64,000 bases of DNA from Mycobacterium asiaticum (lineage in GTDB: Bacteria; Actinomycetota; Actinomycetes; Mycobacteriales; Mycobacteriaceae): NCBI RefSeq assembly GCF_001673635.1, contig NZ_LZMH01000008.1, positions 62,001-126,000 on the forward strand, read 5' to 3'. The notes beneath the pieces are model-generated. The model saw only the letters and a program-made list of their open reading frames with translations, made no database searches and was not told the DNA's origin. Numbering within the stretch: the first letter of the stretch is position 1; each line of letters opens with the position of its first letter. Below, piece by piece: positions 1-13,350 of the stretch. Position numbers and translations under genes: made by a program.

Positions 1-1069
1 GCCGGTGCAGACGATTGACGTCCTGCTCGCCGAGCACGCGGAGCTCGAACGCGCCCTGGCCGATCCCGAACTGCACAGCAGGCCCGACGAAGCCCGCAAA
101 GCCGGGCGTCGATTCGCCCGGCTGGCCCCCATCGTCGCCACCCACCGCAAACTGGTGTCGGCGCGCGAAGACCTCGAGACCGCGCGTGAGCTTGCCGTCG
201 ATGACGACTCGTTCGCCGAGGAGGTCACCGAGCTCGAGGCCCGGGTCGGTGAGCTGGACACTCAGCTCACCGACATGCTGGCCCCGCGCGACCCGCACGA
301 CCCCGACGACATCCTGCTGGAAGTGAAATCGGGTGAGGGAGGCGAGGAGTCGGCGTTGTTCGCCGCCGACCTGGCCCGGATGTACATCCGCTACGCCGAG
401 CGGCACGGCTGGACTGTGACGGTGCTCGGTGAGACCACCTCGGATCTGGGCGGCTACAAAGACGCGACGCTGGCGATTGCCAGCAAGGGCGACTCGGCCG
501 ACGGCGTCTGGTCGCGTATGAAATTCGAGGGCGGCGTGCACCGCGTGCAACGCGTGCCGGTCACGGAATCTCAAGGGCGGGTGCATACTTCGGCGGCCGG
601 TGTGCTGGTCTACCCGGAGCCCGAAGAGGTCGGCGAAGTGCAGATCGACGAATCGGATCTGCGCATCGACGTCTACCGATCGTCGGGCAAGGGTGGCCAG
701 GGTGTGAACACCACCGACTCCGCGGTGCGGATCACCCACCTGCCCACCGGGATCGTCGTCACGTGCCAGAACGAACGGTCGCAGCTGCAGAACAAGACCC
801 GCGCCTTGCAGGTGCTGGCCGCGCGTCTGCAGGTGCTCGCCGAGGAGCAGGCCCTCGCCGACGCCTCGGCCGACCGCGCCAGCCAGATCCGTACGGTGGA
901 CCGCAGCGAACGCATCCGGACCTATAACTTCCCGGAGAACCGGATCACCGATCACCGGATCGGCTTCAAGTCGCACAACCTCGACCAGGTGCTGGACGGC
1001 GATCTGGATGCCCTCTTCGATGCGCTGAGCGAGGCGGATAAGCAATCCCGGCTGCAACAGGCGACATGA
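1..1069 (+). CDS. prfA: Peptide chain release factor 1 (5' partial)
   Basis: Class I release factor that reads UAA and UAG in the ribosomal A site and triggers peptidyl-tRNA hydrolysis in the cytoplasm. The GGQ catalytic motif is encoded near 692-700 within [17 protein letters not shown], and the codon-recognition PxT motif is PVT in [10 protein letters not shown]. The C-terminal domain is complete to the TGA. The frame is open back to base 2 and reads P-V-Q-T-I-D. The tuberculosis protein begins M-T-Q-P-V-Q-T-I-D, so the GTG at position 5 is probably an internal Val and only about three codons lie outside the window. It is followed by prmC, which methylates its GGQ glutamine. Confidence 0.95.
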   Translation, partial: PVQTIDVLLAEHAELERALADPELHSRPDEARKAGRRFARLAPIVATHRKLVSAREDLETARELAVDDDSFAEEVTELEARVGELDTQLTDMLAPRDPHDPDDILLEVKSGEGGEESALFAADLARMYIRYAERHGWTVTVLGETTSDLGGYKDATLAIASKGDSADGVWSRMKFEGGVHRVQRVPVTESQGRVHTSAAGVLVYPEPEEVGEVQIDESDLRIDVYRSSGKGGQGVNTTDSAVRITHLPTGIVVTCQNERSQLQNKTRALQVLAARLQVLAEEQALADASADRASQIRTVDRSERIRTYNFPENRITDHRIGFKSHNLDQVLDGDLDALFDALSEADKQSRLQQAT

Positions 1070-1082
1070 CGTCCCTGCGACG

Positions 1083-1967
1083 ATGCAGAGCGGAGCGATG
1101 AGGAGGAGCGGGACAATCCAGGACCGCCTGCGACGGGCAATCGATTCCGCGGCGGCGCAACTGGCCGAAGCCGGGATCGACTCCGCGCGCGTCGACGCCG
1201 AGCAATTGGCCGCCCACCTGGCCGGCACCGATCGCGGCCGGCTGGCCGTGCTCGAGCCGCCGCCCGAGAATTTCTTCGACCGTTTCCGCGATGCCGTCAC
1301 CGCACGCTCGCAACGTGTGCCATTGCAGCATCTGATCGGGACCGCCGCGTTCGGCCCGCTGCTGTTGCACGTCGGGCCCGGTGTGTTCATACCGCGTCCG
1401 GAGACCGAGTCATTGCTGGAATGGGCTGTCGCGCAGCCTCTTCCGTCGCAGGCGTGCATCGTCGACCTGTGCACTGGCTCGGGTGCGCTGGCGATCGCGT
1501 TGGCCCGGCACTGGTCGGCCGCCCGGGTCATCGGCGTCGATGTTTCCGAGAAAGCCCTTGACTACGCGCGCCGCAATGCCGCGGGCACCGCTGTCGAACT
1601 GGTCCGGGCCGATGTGTGTTCACCTGGCCTGCTCGCAGAACTCGACGGTCGGGTGGACCTGGTGGTCGCCAACCCGCCCTACGTGCCGGACGGTGCTGAC
1701 GTGGAACCCGAAGTAGCGCAACATGATCCGCCGCACGCGGTGTTCGGCGGCCCGGACGGGATGGCGGTGATCCCCAGCGTGGTGCGGCTGGCCGCCCGCC
1801 TGCTGCGTCCCGGGGGGTTGTTCGCCGTCGAGCATGACGACAGCACATCGGCATCGACGGTGAAAGCCGTCGCCCAGACCCGTGCTTTCGACGACGTCGT
1901 GGCGCGCGACGACCTGGCCGGACGGCCCCGATTCGTGACGGCCCAGAGGAGCGGCGCTCGTGTCTGA
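1083..1967 (+). CDS. prmC: Release factor glutamine methyltransferase PrmC (HemK)
   Basis: SAM-dependent N5-glutamine methyltransferase acting on the GGQ motif of release factors. It has an N-terminal helical substrate-binding domain, then a Rossmann methyltransferase fold with the SAM loop VDLCTGSGALAIALA and the diagnostic NPPY motif (VVANPPYVPDG). The 294-residue length fits the family. The start is uncertain: ATG 1083 and ATG 1098 are both in frame and neither has a strong Shine-Dalgarno. The gene lies 13 bases after prfA and overlaps tsaC by 8 bases, so the three are probably co-transcribed. Confidence 0.92.
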   Translation: MQSGAMRRSGTIQDRLRRAIDSAAAQLAEAGIDSARVDAEQLAAHLAGTDRGRLAVLEPPPENFFDRFRDAVTARSQRVPLQHLIGTAAFGPLLLHVGPGVFIPRPETESLLEWAVAQPLPSQACIVDLCTGSGALAIALARHWSAARVIGVDVSEKALDYARRNAAGTAVELVRADVCSPGLLAELDGRVDLVVANPPYVPDGADVEPEVAQHDPPHAVFGGPDGMAVIPSVVRLAARLLRPGGLFAVEHDDSTSASTVKAVAQTRAFDDVVARDDLAGRPRFVTAQRSGARV

Positions 1968-2613
1968 CATCTTCGATTGCGCCGATCCCGACCAGCGAGC
2001 CCGCGGTATCGCCGCCGCGGTCGGTGCCCTCAAGGCCGGCCGGCTGGTCGTCATGCCTACCGACACGGTCTACGGCCTCGGAGCCGACGCGTTCGACAGC
2101 ACCGCGGTGGACGCGTTACTTGCGGCCAAGGGCCGCGGCCGCGACATGCCCGTGGGCGTGCTCGTCGGCTCGTGGCACACAATCGAGGGGCTGGTGTACG
2201 GCATGCCCGACGGTGCACGCGACCTGGTCCGCGCCTTCTGGCCCGGGGCGCTGAGCCTGGTGGTCACCCAAGCGCCCTCGCTGCGTTGGGATCTCGGGGA
2301 CGCGCACGGCACGGTGATGCTGCGGATGCCGCTGCACCCGGTCGCGATCGAGCTGTTGCGCGAGGTCGGGCCCATGGCCGTGTCCAGCGCCAATGTTTCG
2401 GGGCAACCGGCCGCCGTCGATGCCCAGGAGGCGCACAAGCAGCTCGGCGATCTCGTCGACGTCTACCTCGACGGCGGGCCCGCCGCCCAGCAAGCCGCTT
2501 CGACGATCGTCGACCTCAGCGGCAACGCACCCCGCATCCTGCGCGAGGGGCCGGTGAGCGTCGCCCGCGTCGCCGAGGTGCTCGGCGTGGACGCGGCAAG
2601 CCTCGTCGAGTAG
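1960..2613 (+). CDS. L-threonylcarbamoyladenylate synthase (TsaC/Sua5 family)
   Basis: Makes threonylcarbamoyl-AMP from threonine, bicarbonate and ATP for the t6A37 modification of ANN-decoding tRNAs. The 217-residue YrdC-type domain shows the conserved MPTDTVYGLG segment near residue 30, the KGRGRDMPVG nucleotide-binding region and SSANVSGQPA. It lacks the extra C-terminal Sua5 domain, so it is the short TsaC-like form. The GTG start overlaps the end of prmC by 8 bases. The counterpart in M. tuberculosis is Rv1301. Confidence 0.9.
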   Translation: MSDIFDCADPDQRARGIAAAVGALKAGRLVVMPTDTVYGLGADAFDSTAVDALLAAKGRGRDMPVGVLVGSWHTIEGLVYGMPDGARDLVRAFWPGALSLVVTQAPSLRWDLGDAHGTVMLRMPLHPVAIELLREVGPMAVSSANVSGQPAAVDAQEAHKQLGDLVDVYLDGGPAAQQAASTIVDLSGNAPRILREGPVSVARVAEVLGVDAASLVE

Positions 2614-2763
2614 CCCCGTGCTCGTCGAGCGTGCGGCCTATGGCGGCGCGGACGCCATTTCGCCTACATAAGGCCCACGTTGGGCGCCGCACAGGACCCG
2701 CGCTCGGCGAAAACGCCCAAAGCCCCCCAGAGCACGTTCAGGTCGGTGAAGTAGGGTCTCGAG
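2614..2763 (+). other. tsaC-wecA intergenic region
   Basis: A 150-base gap between two co-directional genes. In the wecA frame, the codons preceding the GTG at 2764 read K-stop-G-L-E. The longer start used in M. tuberculosis (M-Q-Y-G-L-E-V) is therefore closed by a TAG here. No promoter or terminator stood out. Confidence 0.5.
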
Positions 2764-3954
2764 GTGTCCAGCGACCCGACCAGCCTTGCCGGTGGTTTGC
2801 TCGCCCTCTCGGATCGCAGCGCCGGTGTCCCGCTGCGGGAGCTTGCCCTGGTCGGCTTGACCGCGGCGATCATCACCTACTTCGCGACCGGTCCGGTGCG
2901 CGTCCTGGCCACCCGCCTGGGTGCCGTGGCCTATCCCCGGGAACGCGACGTGCACGTCACCCCCACCCCACGGATGGGCGGGCTGGCGATGTTCCTGGGC
3001 GTCGTCTCCGCCGTCTTCCTGGCCTCCCAACTGCCGGCCCTGACGCGCGGATTCGTCTATTCCACCGGGATGCCCGCGGTTCTGGTCGCCGGCGCGGTGA
3101 TCATGGGCATCGGCCTGATCGACGACCGGTGGGGACTGGACGCCCTGACCAAGTTCGCCGGGCAGATCACCGCCGCAAGCGTGCTGGTCACCATGGGTGT
3201 CGCTTGGAGCGTGCTGTACATCCCGGTCGGCGGGGTCGGCACCATCGTGCTGGACCAGGCTTCCTCGATCCTGCTCACCCTCGCGCTGACCGTCTCGATC
3301 GTCAACGCGATGAACTTCGTCGACGGCCTCGACGGGCTGGCCGCTGGACTGGGCCTGATCACGGCCCTGGCGATCTGCATGTTCTCGGTCGGCCTGCTGC
3401 GCGACCACGGCGGTGACGTGCTGTATTACCCGCCCGCGGTGATCTCGGTGGTCTTGGCAGGGGCCTGCCTGGGCTTCCTGCCGCATAACTTCCACCGGGC
3501 CAGGATTTTCATGGGCGATTCCGGGTCGATGCTGGTCGGGCTGATGCTCGCGGCGGCATCGACGACTGCCGCCGGCCCGATCTCCCAGAACGCCTACGGC
3601 GCCCGCGACGTGTTTGCTCTGCTGTCACCGTTCTTGCTGGTGGTGGCCGTCATGTTCGTCCCGATGCTCGACCTGCTGCTGGCGATCGTGCGCCGCACCC
3701 GCGCCGGGCGCAGCGCATTCAGCCCCGACAAGATGCACTTGCACCACCGACTGCTGCAGATCGGGCATTCCCACCGCCGCGTCGTGCTGCTGATCTACCT
3801 ATGGGTGGGCATCGTGGCGTTCGGCGCGGCCAGCACCATCTTTTTCGACCCGCGCCACACCGCGGCGGTGATGTTGGGCGCGATCGTCGTCGCGGGTGTC
3901 GCCACCGCGATCCCGCTGCTGCGCCGCCGCGATGAAGACTACGACGACGAGTAG
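2764..3954 (+). CDS. wecA: Undecaprenyl-phosphate GlcNAc-1-phosphate transferase (WecA/Rfe)
   Basis: Integral membrane enzyme that transfers GlcNAc-1-phosphate from UDP-GlcNAc to decaprenyl phosphate. In mycobacteria this is the first step of the arabinogalactan linkage unit. The 396-residue protein has about eleven hydrophobic segments and the PNPT-family motifs: the aspartate pair in GLIDDRWGLD, NFVDGLDGLAAG, FMGDSGSM and the basic HLHHR loop. GTG 2764 is chosen because an in-frame TAG closes the frame a few codons upstream. The C-terminus is a charged tail rich in Asp. It sits upstream of the ATP synthase operon, as in M. tuberculosis (Rv1302, rfe). Confidence 0.94.
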   Translation: MSSDPTSLAGGLLALSDRSAGVPLRELALVGLTAAIITYFATGPVRVLATRLGAVAYPRERDVHVTPTPRMGGLAMFLGVVSAVFLASQLPALTRGFVYSTGMPAVLVAGAVIMGIGLIDDRWGLDALTKFAGQITAASVLVTMGVAWSVLYIPVGGVGTIVLDQASSILLTLALTVSIVNAMNFVDGLDGLAAGLGLITALAICMFSVGLLRDHGGDVLYYPPAVISVVLAGACLGFLPHNFHRARIFMGDSGSMLVGLMLAAASTTAAGPISQNAYGARDVFALLSPFLLVVAVMFVPMLDLLLAIVRRTRAGRSAFSPDKMHLHHRLLQIGHSHRRVVLLIYLWVGIVAFGAASTIFFDPRHTAAVMLGAIVVAGVATAIPLLRRRDEDYDDE

Positions 3955-4182
3955 TAGATCCGCGTTTGGTGTGGTACGGTGCTGGTAGAGCCCCGAATTA
4001 AACCTCGCGGGTTGCCGGCCCCCCGGCCCGTCGGATGCATATCCAGTCGCGCCGAATTACGACCGACACAGGGAGCTACCCCTTGGGTGATTCCAGCGCG
4101 AACCCTTGCGATACGCTCGGCGGGCCACAGATCAGACAGTGATGTGGTTCACGCATCCAGACCCCGGGATTGAGGTGCTGCA
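3955..4182 (+). promoter_or_regulatory. Presumed ATP synthase operon leader region
   Basis: A 228-base gap between wecA and the first gene of the atp cluster, which is the likely site of the operon promoter. A short GC hairpin (GCCGG 4014-4018, CCGGC 4023-4027) is visible. TACGGT at 3975-3980 and TACGCT at 4112-4117 resemble SigA -10 elements, but neither has a well-spaced TTGACA-like -35. No promoter can be assigned with confidence. Confidence 0.35.
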
Positions 4183-4677
4183 GTGACGACACCAGCGCAG
4201 GACGCGCCGTTGGTGTTTCCCGCTGTTGCGTTCCGCCCCGTTCGGCTGTTCGTCATAAGCATGGCGCTGACCGCCGTCGCGACGCTGATCGCCGCGTACG
4301 CCGGCCACCCGATGGTCGGGGCCTTCTTCGGCATCGGGTTGCTGCTGGGTTTGCTCAACGCGCTGTTGGTGCGGCGTTCGGTGGAGTCGATCACCTCGCG
4401 GGACCACCCGCTGAAGAGGTCGATGGCCATCAATTCGGCATCGCGGGTCGCGATCATCACCATCTTGGCGCTGGTCATCGCCTTCATCTTCCGGCCTCAG
4501 GGCTTGGGCGTGCTATTCGGTTTGGCGCTCTTCCAGGTGGTGCTGGTGGCATCGACCGCCCTGCCGGTGTGGAAGAAGCTGCGGACCGGGGATCCCGACG
4601 GGCAGCTTGAGACGCCCGAGGGTGGGGTACTGACCGGATCAGACGGGACGGAAGGGAGAAGCGCCGGCGATGACTGA
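4183..4677 (+). CDS. AtpI-like membrane protein preceding ATP synthase genes
   Basis: Small membrane protein of 164 residues with four predicted hydrophobic segments, corresponding to Rv1303. Its position immediately before atpB is that of AtpI/UncI, which is thought to help assemble the c-ring or import Mg2+. Sequence similarity to E. coli AtpI is weak, so the role is inferred from position. The GTG start is preceded by GAGGTG. The acidic C-terminal tail ends 8 bases inside atpB, indicating translational coupling. Confidence 0.85.
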   Translation: MTTPAQDAPLVFPAVAFRPVRLFVISMALTAVATLIAAYAGHPMVGAFFGIGLLLGLLNALLVRRSVESITSRDHPLKRSMAINSASRVAIITILALVIAFIFRPQGLGVLFGLALFQVVLVASTALPVWKKLRTGDPDGQLETPEGGVLTGSDGTEGRSAGDD

Positions 4678-5425
4678 GTCGATCCTGGCCGAGGGCTCAA
4701 TCGAGGTCGGCCACCACGAGACCGCCACGTGGTTCGGCTTGACGGTCAACACCGACACGATCCTGTCGACGGCGATTGCCGCGCTGATCGTGCTGGCCCT
4801 GGCGTTCTGGTTGCGCTCCAAGGTCACCTCGAGCGGTGTGCCCGGAGGCGTGCAGCTGTTCTTCGAGGCGATCACCATCCAGATGCGCAGTCAGGTGGAA
4901 GCCGCGATCGGGATGCGGATCGCGCCCTTCGTGCTGCCGCTCGCGGTGACGATCTTCGTGTTCATCCTGGTCTCCAACTGGCTGTCGGTGCTGCCGGTGC
5001 AGTACAAGGACAAGGAGGGCAAAACCAGCGAATTGCTCTCCTCGGCGGCGGCCGACATCAATTACGTTCTGGCGCTTGCCCTGTTCGTCTTCGTCTGCTA
5101 CCACTCGGCGGGGATCTGGCGTCGCGGCATCATCGGACACCCGGTCAAGGTGCTCAAGGGACACGTGGCGATCCTGGCGCCGATCAACGTCGTCGAAGAA
5201 CTGGCCAAGCCAATCTCGTTGTCACTGCGACTCTTCGGGAACATCTTCGCCGGCGGCATCTTGGTCGCGCTGATCGCGATGTTCCCGCCCTACATCCTGT
5301 GGCTGCCGAACGCGATCTGGAAGTCCTTCGACCTGTTCGTCGGCGCCATCCAGGCCTTCATCTTTGCGCTGTTGACGATCCTGTATTTCAGCCAATCCAT
5401 GGAACTAGACGAGGACCACCACTAA
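4670..5425 (+). CDS. atpB: ATP synthase Fo subunit a
   Basis: Membrane subunit that forms the proton half-channels against the c-ring. The 251-residue protein has multiple transmembrane helices and the [12 protein letters not shown] segment carrying the essential arginine. It overlaps the AtpI-like gene by 8 bases and precedes atpE by 47 bases. The length and subunit order match other mycobacterial atp operons. Confidence 0.97.
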   Translation: MTESILAEGSIEVGHHETATWFGLTVNTDTILSTAIAALIVLALAFWLRSKVTSSGVPGGVQLFFEAITIQMRSQVEAAIGMRIAPFVLPLAVTIFVFILVSNWLSVLPVQYKDKEGKTSELLSSAAADINYVLALALFVFVCYHSAGIWRRGIIGHPVKVLKGHVAILAPINVVEELAKPISLSLRLFGNIFAGGILVALIAMFPPYILWLPNAIWKSFDLFVGAIQAFIFALLTILYFSQSMELDEDHH

Positions 5426-5432
5426 AAAAATC

Positions 5433-5718
<286 letters not shown>

Positions 5719-5727
5719 TTCGCTGAG

Positions 5728-6246
5728 ATGGGTCCTAACGGGCAAGTGCGCACCGTTGCTTCGACGGTGAGGTTCTCGGCGGAGGGCGGCGGAAGCAACT
5801 TCCTCATCCCGAACGGCACGTTCTTCTTCGTGCTGGCCATCTTCCTGATCGTGCTCGGCGTCATCAGCAAATTCGTCGTGCCGTCGATCCTGAAGGTGTT
5901 GCGGGAGCGCGAGGCGATGGTCGCCAAGACGCAAGCCGACAACAAGAAGTCGTCCGAGCAGTTTGCTGCCGCCGACTCCGACTACGAAGAAGCGATGAAG
6001 GAAGCCCGGCTCGAGGCGGGGTCCTACCGCGACAACGCCCGGATCGAGGGCCGTAAGACAGTCGAGGACGCCCGCGCTCGTGCCGAACAGCAGGTGGCGG
6101 AGTCACTGGCCCAGGCCAATGAGCAATTGAAGCGGGAGAGGGACGCCGTGGAGATGGATCTGCGGGCCAACGTGGGTGCCATGTCGGCGACGCTGGCCAG
6201 TCGGATCGTCGGAGTCGACGTCACCCCCTCAACAGCGACCAGGTAG
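5728..6246 (+). CDS. atpF: ATP synthase Fo subunit b
   Basis: Peripheral-stalk subunit of 172 residues. A membrane anchor (about residues 28-50, starting [16 protein letters not shown]) is followed by a long charged coiled coil rich in Ala, Glu, Lys and Arg. It starts 9 bases after atpE and ends 8 bases before the fused b'-delta gene. The first 20 or so residues are poorly conserved between mycobacteria. ATG 5728 gives a length like the 171-residue tuberculosis protein. Confidence 0.94.
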   Translation: MGPNGQVRTVASTVRFSAEGGGSNFLIPNGTFFFVLAIFLIVLGVISKFVVPSILKVLREREAMVAKTQADNKKSSEQFAAADSDYEEAMKEARLEAGSYRDNARIEGRKTVEDARARAEQQVAESLAQANEQLKRERDAVEMDLRANVGAMSATLASRIVGVDVTPSTATR

Positions 6247-6254
6247 CCAACCAT

Positions 6255-7598
6255 ATGTCGACATTTATCGGACAGCTGATCGGATTCGCGGCCATCGTGG
6301 CGCTGGTCTGGCGGTATGTCGTGCCGCCAGTGCGCAAACTGATGACCGACCGGCAGGAGATGGTGCGCCAGCAGTTGAAAGATTCGGAAAAGGCCGCGCA
6401 ACGCCTGACCGAATCGACGACGGCGCACAGTAAGGCTGTGCAGGCCGCCAAGGAGGAGGCCGAGCGCCTCGTCGAGGAGGCCAAGGCCGACTCCGAACGC
6501 ATTGCCGAGCAGATGAAGGCGCAGGCCGATTCCGAGGCGGAACGCATCAAGGTGCAAGGTGTTCGCCAGACCGAACTGCTGCGCGCACAACTGAGCCGCC
6601 AGCTTCGCTTGGAGTTGGGGCACGAATCCGTCCGCCAGGCTGGGGATTTGGTGCGCAGCTTCGTCGCAGATAAGGACCAGCAATCGGCGACCGTGGACCG
6701 GTTCCTCGACGAGCTCGACCAGATGGCTCCGGAAGAGGCCGACGTCGAGTATCCGGTACTGGCCAAGATGCGCTCGTCCAGTCGCCTGGCGCTGAGCAAC
6801 GTGGTGGAGCAGTTCGATTCCGCCGTCAGCGATCTGGACGACGACGGCCTCACATCGCTTGCGGACGAACTGGTCTCGGTGGCCAAGCTGCTGCACCGCG
6901 AAACGGTGGTCACCCGTTACCTCACTGTGCCGGCCGAGGATTCGGGCCCTCGGGTCAAGTTGCTGGAGCGGCTGCTCGACGGCAAGGTCGCCGACTCCAC
7001 GCTCGGCGTGCTGCGGACGGCCGTCGCGGAGCGCTGGTCGGCCAACGCCGACCTGGTGGATGCGGTCGAGCACCTTTCGCGTCAGGCGTTGCTGGCGGTC
7101 GCCGAACGCAACGACAAGGTCGACGAGGTCGAAGACCAGTTGTTCCGGGTGTCCCGCATCATCGACGCGCAGCCTCGGCTGGCCATCCTGCTGGGCGACC
7201 ACACCACCCCGGCCGAAGGTCGGGTGGGTCTGCTCAACAAGGTCCTGGACAGCGCCGGCGGTGGTGTCGATCCGGTTGCGGCGAAGCTCCTTTCACACAC
7301 GATCGACCTGTTGCGCGGTCACCAGACCGCCGATGAGGCGCTGCAGCTCCTGGCTGAGGTCGCGGTGGCCCGTCGCGGTGAGGTCGTCGCTCAGGTCAGT
7401 GCCGCGGCCGAGCTCAGCGACGCACAACGCACGCGTCTCACCGAAGTGCTCAGCCGCATCTACGGTCATCCGGTCACGGTCCAGTTGCAGACCGACGAGG
7501 AACTGCTCGGTGGCCTGTTGATCGCGGTGGGTGACGAGATTATCGACGGAACGCTTAAGTCGCGGTTGGCCGCAGCCGAGGCCCAACTACCCGATTAG
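6255..7598 (+). CDS. atpH: ATP synthase fused b'-delta subunit (AtpFH)
   Basis: A mycobacterial fusion of a second b-type stalk subunit with the delta subunit, 447 residues in all. Residues 1-30 form a membrane anchor ([20 protein letters not shown]), residues about 35-170 a coiled coil, and the C-terminal half matches the OSCP/delta fold, ending in the typical [15 protein letters not shown] motif. The fusion is known in mycobacteria and links the membrane part to the top of F1. The gene lies between atpF and atpA, where b and delta genes occur separately in other bacteria. Confidence 0.96.
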   Translation: MSTFIGQLIGFAAIVALVWRYVVPPVRKLMTDRQEMVRQQLKDSEKAAQRLTESTTAHSKAVQAAKEEAERLVEEAKADSERIAEQMKAQADSEAERIKVQGVRQTELLRAQLSRQLRLELGHESVRQAGDLVRSFVADKDQQSATVDRFLDELDQMAPEEADVEYPVLAKMRSSSRLALSNVVEQFDSAVSDLDDDGLTSLADELVSVAKLLHRETVVTRYLTVPAEDSGPRVKLLERLLDGKVADSTLGVLRTAVAERWSANADLVDAVEHLSRQALLAVAERNDKVDEVEDQLFRVSRIIDAQPRLAILLGDHTTPAEGRVGLLNKVLDSAGGGVDPVAAKLLSHTIDLLRGHQTADEALQLLAEVAVARRGEVVAQVSAAAELSDAQRTRLTEVLSRIYGHPVTVQLQTDEELLGGLLIAVGDEIIDGTLKSRLAAAEAQLPD

Positions 7599-7679
7599 CG
7601 AGTACCCCCAGCTGATCAACGAAGCCCGACACAACCCGAACCAGTCAGCACCAACCCCGAAGTAGGAAGACGAAAAGCC

Positions 7680-9347
<1,668 letters not shown>

Positions 9348-9353
9348 CTAACA

Positions 9354-10271
9354 ATGGCTGCCACACTCCGCGAACTACGGTCGAGGATCCGCTCGGCGGG
9401 GTCGATCAAAAAGATCACCAAAGCCCAAGAGCTGATCGCGACTTCGCGCATCGGTAAAGCGCAGACGAGGCTGCAAGCCGCTCGGCCGTACACCCTGCAG
9501 ATCACCACCATGCTGTACACGCTGTCGGCCGAAGCCGCTCTGGACCACCCGTTGCTCGTCGAGCGGGAGAACCCAAAGCGGGCCGGTGTGCTGGTGCTGT
9601 CGTCCGACCGCGGTTTGTGCGGTGCGTACAACTCGAGCATCTTCCGGCGCTCCGAAGAGCTCTTCTCGCTGCTGCGAGAAGAAGGCAAGCAGCCCGTCCT
9701 CTACACCGTGGGACGCAAAGCGCAGAACTACTTCACGTTCCGGAACTGGGACATCGTCGAGTCGTGGTCGGGTTTCTCTGAACAGCCCCAGGTTGAGAAC
9801 GCCGCCGAAATCAGTGCGGCTCTGGTGAATGCCTTCATGAAGGGCGAGGACGACGACGAAGGCAACCAGGACGAGGTCCAGGGCGTCGACGAATTGCACA
9901 TCGTCTACTCGGAATTCAAGTCGATGATGTCGCAGGCGGCGGTCGCCCACCGGATGGCTCCGCTGGTGGTGGAATACGTCGAAGAAGACACCGGGCCATC
10001 CACGTTGTACTCATTCGAGCCGGACGCGACGACCCTGTTCGACGCGCTGCTGCCGCGGTACATCACCACGCGGGTGTACGCGGCGCTGCTGGAATCGGCC
10101 GCATCGGAGCTGGCTTCGCGTCAGCGCGCGATGAAGTCGGCCACCGACAACGCCGACGACCTCATCAAAGATCTGACGCTGCAAGCCAACCGCGAGCGCC
10201 AAGCCCAAATCACCCAAGAGATCAGCGAAATCGTCGGTGGCGCAAACGCGCTCGCTGACGCCGCCAAGTAG
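9354..10271 (+). CDS. atpG: ATP synthase F1 subunit gamma
   Basis: Central rotor shaft of F1, 305 residues. The N- and C-terminal helices that form the coiled coil are conserved ([11 protein letters not shown] at the start, [12 protein letters not shown] at the end). An acidic insertion at about residues 162-176 ([14 protein letters not shown]) matches the mycobacteria-specific gamma loop implicated in latent ATPase activity and coupling. It starts 6 bases after atpA. Confidence 0.97.
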   Translation: MAATLRELRSRIRSAGSIKKITKAQELIATSRIGKAQTRLQAARPYTLQITTMLYTLSAEAALDHPLLVERENPKRAGVLVLSSDRGLCGAYNSSIFRRSEELFSLLREEGKQPVLYTVGRKAQNYFTFRNWDIVESWSGFSEQPQVENAAEISAALVNAFMKGEDDDEGNQDEVQGVDELHIVYSEFKSMMSQAAVAHRMAPLVVEYVEEDTGPSTLYSFEPDATTLFDALLPRYITTRVYAALLESAASELASRQRAMKSATDNADDLIKDLTLQANRERQAQITQEISEIVGGANALADAAK

Positions 10272-11753
<1,482 letters not shown>

Positions 11754-11787
11754 TTCGATCTGCGGCTGAGGCAAGAGGTGGTGTGAC

Positions 11788-12153
11788 GTGGCGGAAATGA
11801 ATGTGGCGATTGTCGCCGTCGACCGTGAGATCTGGTCGGGCGAAGCGACGTTTCTGTTCACCCGCACCACCGTCGGTGAGATCGGCATCCTGCCGCACCA
11901 CATTCCGTTGGTGGCCCAACTGGTCGATGACGCGATGGTGCGGGTGGAGCGCGACGGTGAGGACGATCTGCGCGTCGCCATCGACGGTGGGTTCATGTCG
12001 GTGACCGACGATGGCGTCACGATCCTCGCGGAGACCGCCGAATTCGAGTCGGAGATCGACGAGAGCTCGGCGCGGCAGGACTCGGAGTCCGACGACGAGA
12101 AGACCGCGGCTCGGGGGCGCGCGAGGTTGCGCGCCATCGGCGCGCTCGACTGA
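11788..12153 (+). CDS. atpC: ATP synthase F1 subunit epsilon
   Basis: Regulatory F1 subunit of 121 residues with the beta-sandwich domain ([16 protein letters not shown]) and a short C-terminal helical segment with an acidic linker. Mycobacterial epsilon is short and does not act as the main hydrolysis brake. GTG start; last gene of the operon encoding an ATP synthase subunit. Confidence 0.96.
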   Translation: MAEMNVAIVAVDREIWSGEATFLFTRTTVGEIGILPHHIPLVAQLVDDAMVRVERDGEDDLRVAIDGGFMSVTDDGVTILAETAEFESEIDESSARQDSESDDEKTAARGRARLRAIGALD

Positions 12154-12162
12154 TCGACGAAG

Positions 12163-12615
12163 ATGAGCGCGCCCATGGTCGGCATGGTCGTGCTCGTCGT
12201 CCTTGTCGTTCTGTTGGGGACCGCCGTACTCGCGCTGAGCTACCGGCTGTGGAAACTCCGCCAAGGCGGAACGGCGGCCATCATGCGCGACATCCCCGCG
12301 GTGGGTGGACATGGCTGGCGCCACGGCATGATCCGCTATCGCGGCGGTGAAGCCGCGTACTACCGGCTGTCCAGCCTGCGCCTGTGGCCGGATCGCCGGC
12401 TGAGCCGGCGCGGGGTGGAAGTGGTCGGCAGGCGGGCGCCGCGCGGTGACGAATTCGACATCATGACCGAGGAGATCGTGGTGCTGGAATTGCGTGACAC
12501 CACCCAGGATCAGCGTGAGGGCTACGAAATCGCTTTGGACCGAGGGGCTTTGACCGCGTTCCAGTCATGGTTGGAGTCGCGGCCGTCGCCGCGCTCCCGT
12601 CGCCGCAGCGTGTAG
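12163..12615 (+). CDS. DUF2550 membrane protein
   Basis: A 150-residue protein with one N-terminal transmembrane segment (about residues 6-26) and a soluble DUF2550 domain, corresponding to Rv1312. It starts 9 bases after atpC and is probably read through from the atp operon. Its function is unknown. The C-terminus is Arg- and Ser-rich. Confidence 0.85.
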   Translation: MSAPMVGMVVLVVLVVLLGTAVLALSYRLWKLRQGGTAAIMRDIPAVGGHGWRHGMIRYRGGEAAYYRLSSLRLWPDRRLSRRGVEVVGRRAPRGDEFDIMTEEIVVLELRDTTQDQREGYEIALDRGALTAFQSWLESRPSPRSRRRSV

Positions 12616-12635
12616 CGTTCCCGCGCGTCCTCTCG

Positions 12636-12693
12636 CGAGCAGACGTGAAAGCCCCTGAAAAGTACCGTTTTGAGGGGCTTTCACGTCTGCTCG
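12636..12693. terminator. Bidirectional hairpin, copy A of the GAGCAGACG repeat
   Basis: A perfect 21-bp inverted repeat: left arm 12636-12656 containing GAGCAGACGTGAAAGCCCC, right arm 12673-12693, with an A/T-rich inner stem and loop. It lies between two convergent genes. The stop codon of the minus-strand gene (12681-12683) is inside the right arm, so the repeat encodes the last residues E-Q-T-stop. Related copies occur at 20179-20225 and 27754-27811. Confidence 0.8.
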
Positions 12694-13268
12694 GCATCCT
12701 TACCGCCGCCCGGGCGCCACAGCACGTCGCCCCCCGGATTGGCGACTCGGGACAGGATGAACAGCAGATCCGACAAGCGGTTCAGGTATTTCGCCGGCAG
12801 CACGCTCACCCCGTCCGGGTGCGCGTCGACGGCCGCCCACGCCGAGCGCTCGGCACGGCGGACCACCGTACGAGCCACGTGCAACAGCGCCGACAGCGGT
12901 GAACCACCGGGCAGCACAAAAGAATTCAGCGCCGGTAGGTTCTCGTTGTAGCTGTCGCACCAACGCTCGAGCCGGTCGATGTAGTCCTGGCTGATGCGTA
13001 GCGGGGGATATTTCGGGTTCTCGTGGACCGGGGTCGACAGGTCAGCGCCGGCGTCGAACAGGTCGTTCTGGATCTGGCGCAGCACGTCGGCGAGCGCCTC
13101 GTCGGGACCGCCGAGCGCGACGGCCACGCCGATGGCGGAATTGGCCTCGTCGCAGTCCGCGTAAGCCACCAGGCGAGCGTCGGTCTTGGCGACCCGTGAG
13201 AAATCGCTCAATCCCGTCGTCCCGTCGTCACCGGTCCGGGTATAAATGCGGGTCAGATGGACTGCCAT
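12681..13268 (-). CDS. PduO-type cob(I)alamin adenosyltransferase
   Basis: Transfers the adenosyl group of ATP to cob(I)alamin to make coenzyme B12, the cofactor of methylmalonyl-CoA mutase. The 195-residue protein starts at ATG 13268 and has the N-terminal ATP-binding motif TRTGDDGTTGL, the central segment SFVLPGG and the C-terminal helix LNRLSDLLFILSR typical of PduO/MMAB enzymes. The upstream frame stays open, but the family start is at MAVHLTRIYTRTG. It is divergent from murA and corresponds to Rv1314c. The insertion-sequence gene found next to it in M. tuberculosis (Rv1313c) is absent. Confidence 0.92.
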   Translation of the reverse strand: MAVHLTRIYTRTGDDGTTGLSDFSRVAKTDARLVAYADCDEANSAIGVAVALGGPDEALADVLRQIQNDLFDAGADLSTPVHENPKYPPLRISQDYIDRLERWCDSYNENLPALNSFVLPGGSPLSALLHVARTVVRRAERSAWAAVDAHPDGVSVLPAKYLNRLSDLLFILSRVANPGGDVLWRPGGGKDAEQT

Positions 13269-13350
13269 GAGCAAAACCGTACCGGGGATCACCGGCCGCA
13301 CGCGGCTGGGCTGACTGACAACCCGATACCGCTTCACTAGACTGACGCGG

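Noticed and set aside
12636..12693. The GAGCAGACG hairpins as insertion-sequence ends or MITEs
   Set aside because: Each is a single hairpin with no internal sequence between distant ends and no visible target duplication, and all sit at convergent 3' ends, which fits terminators better.
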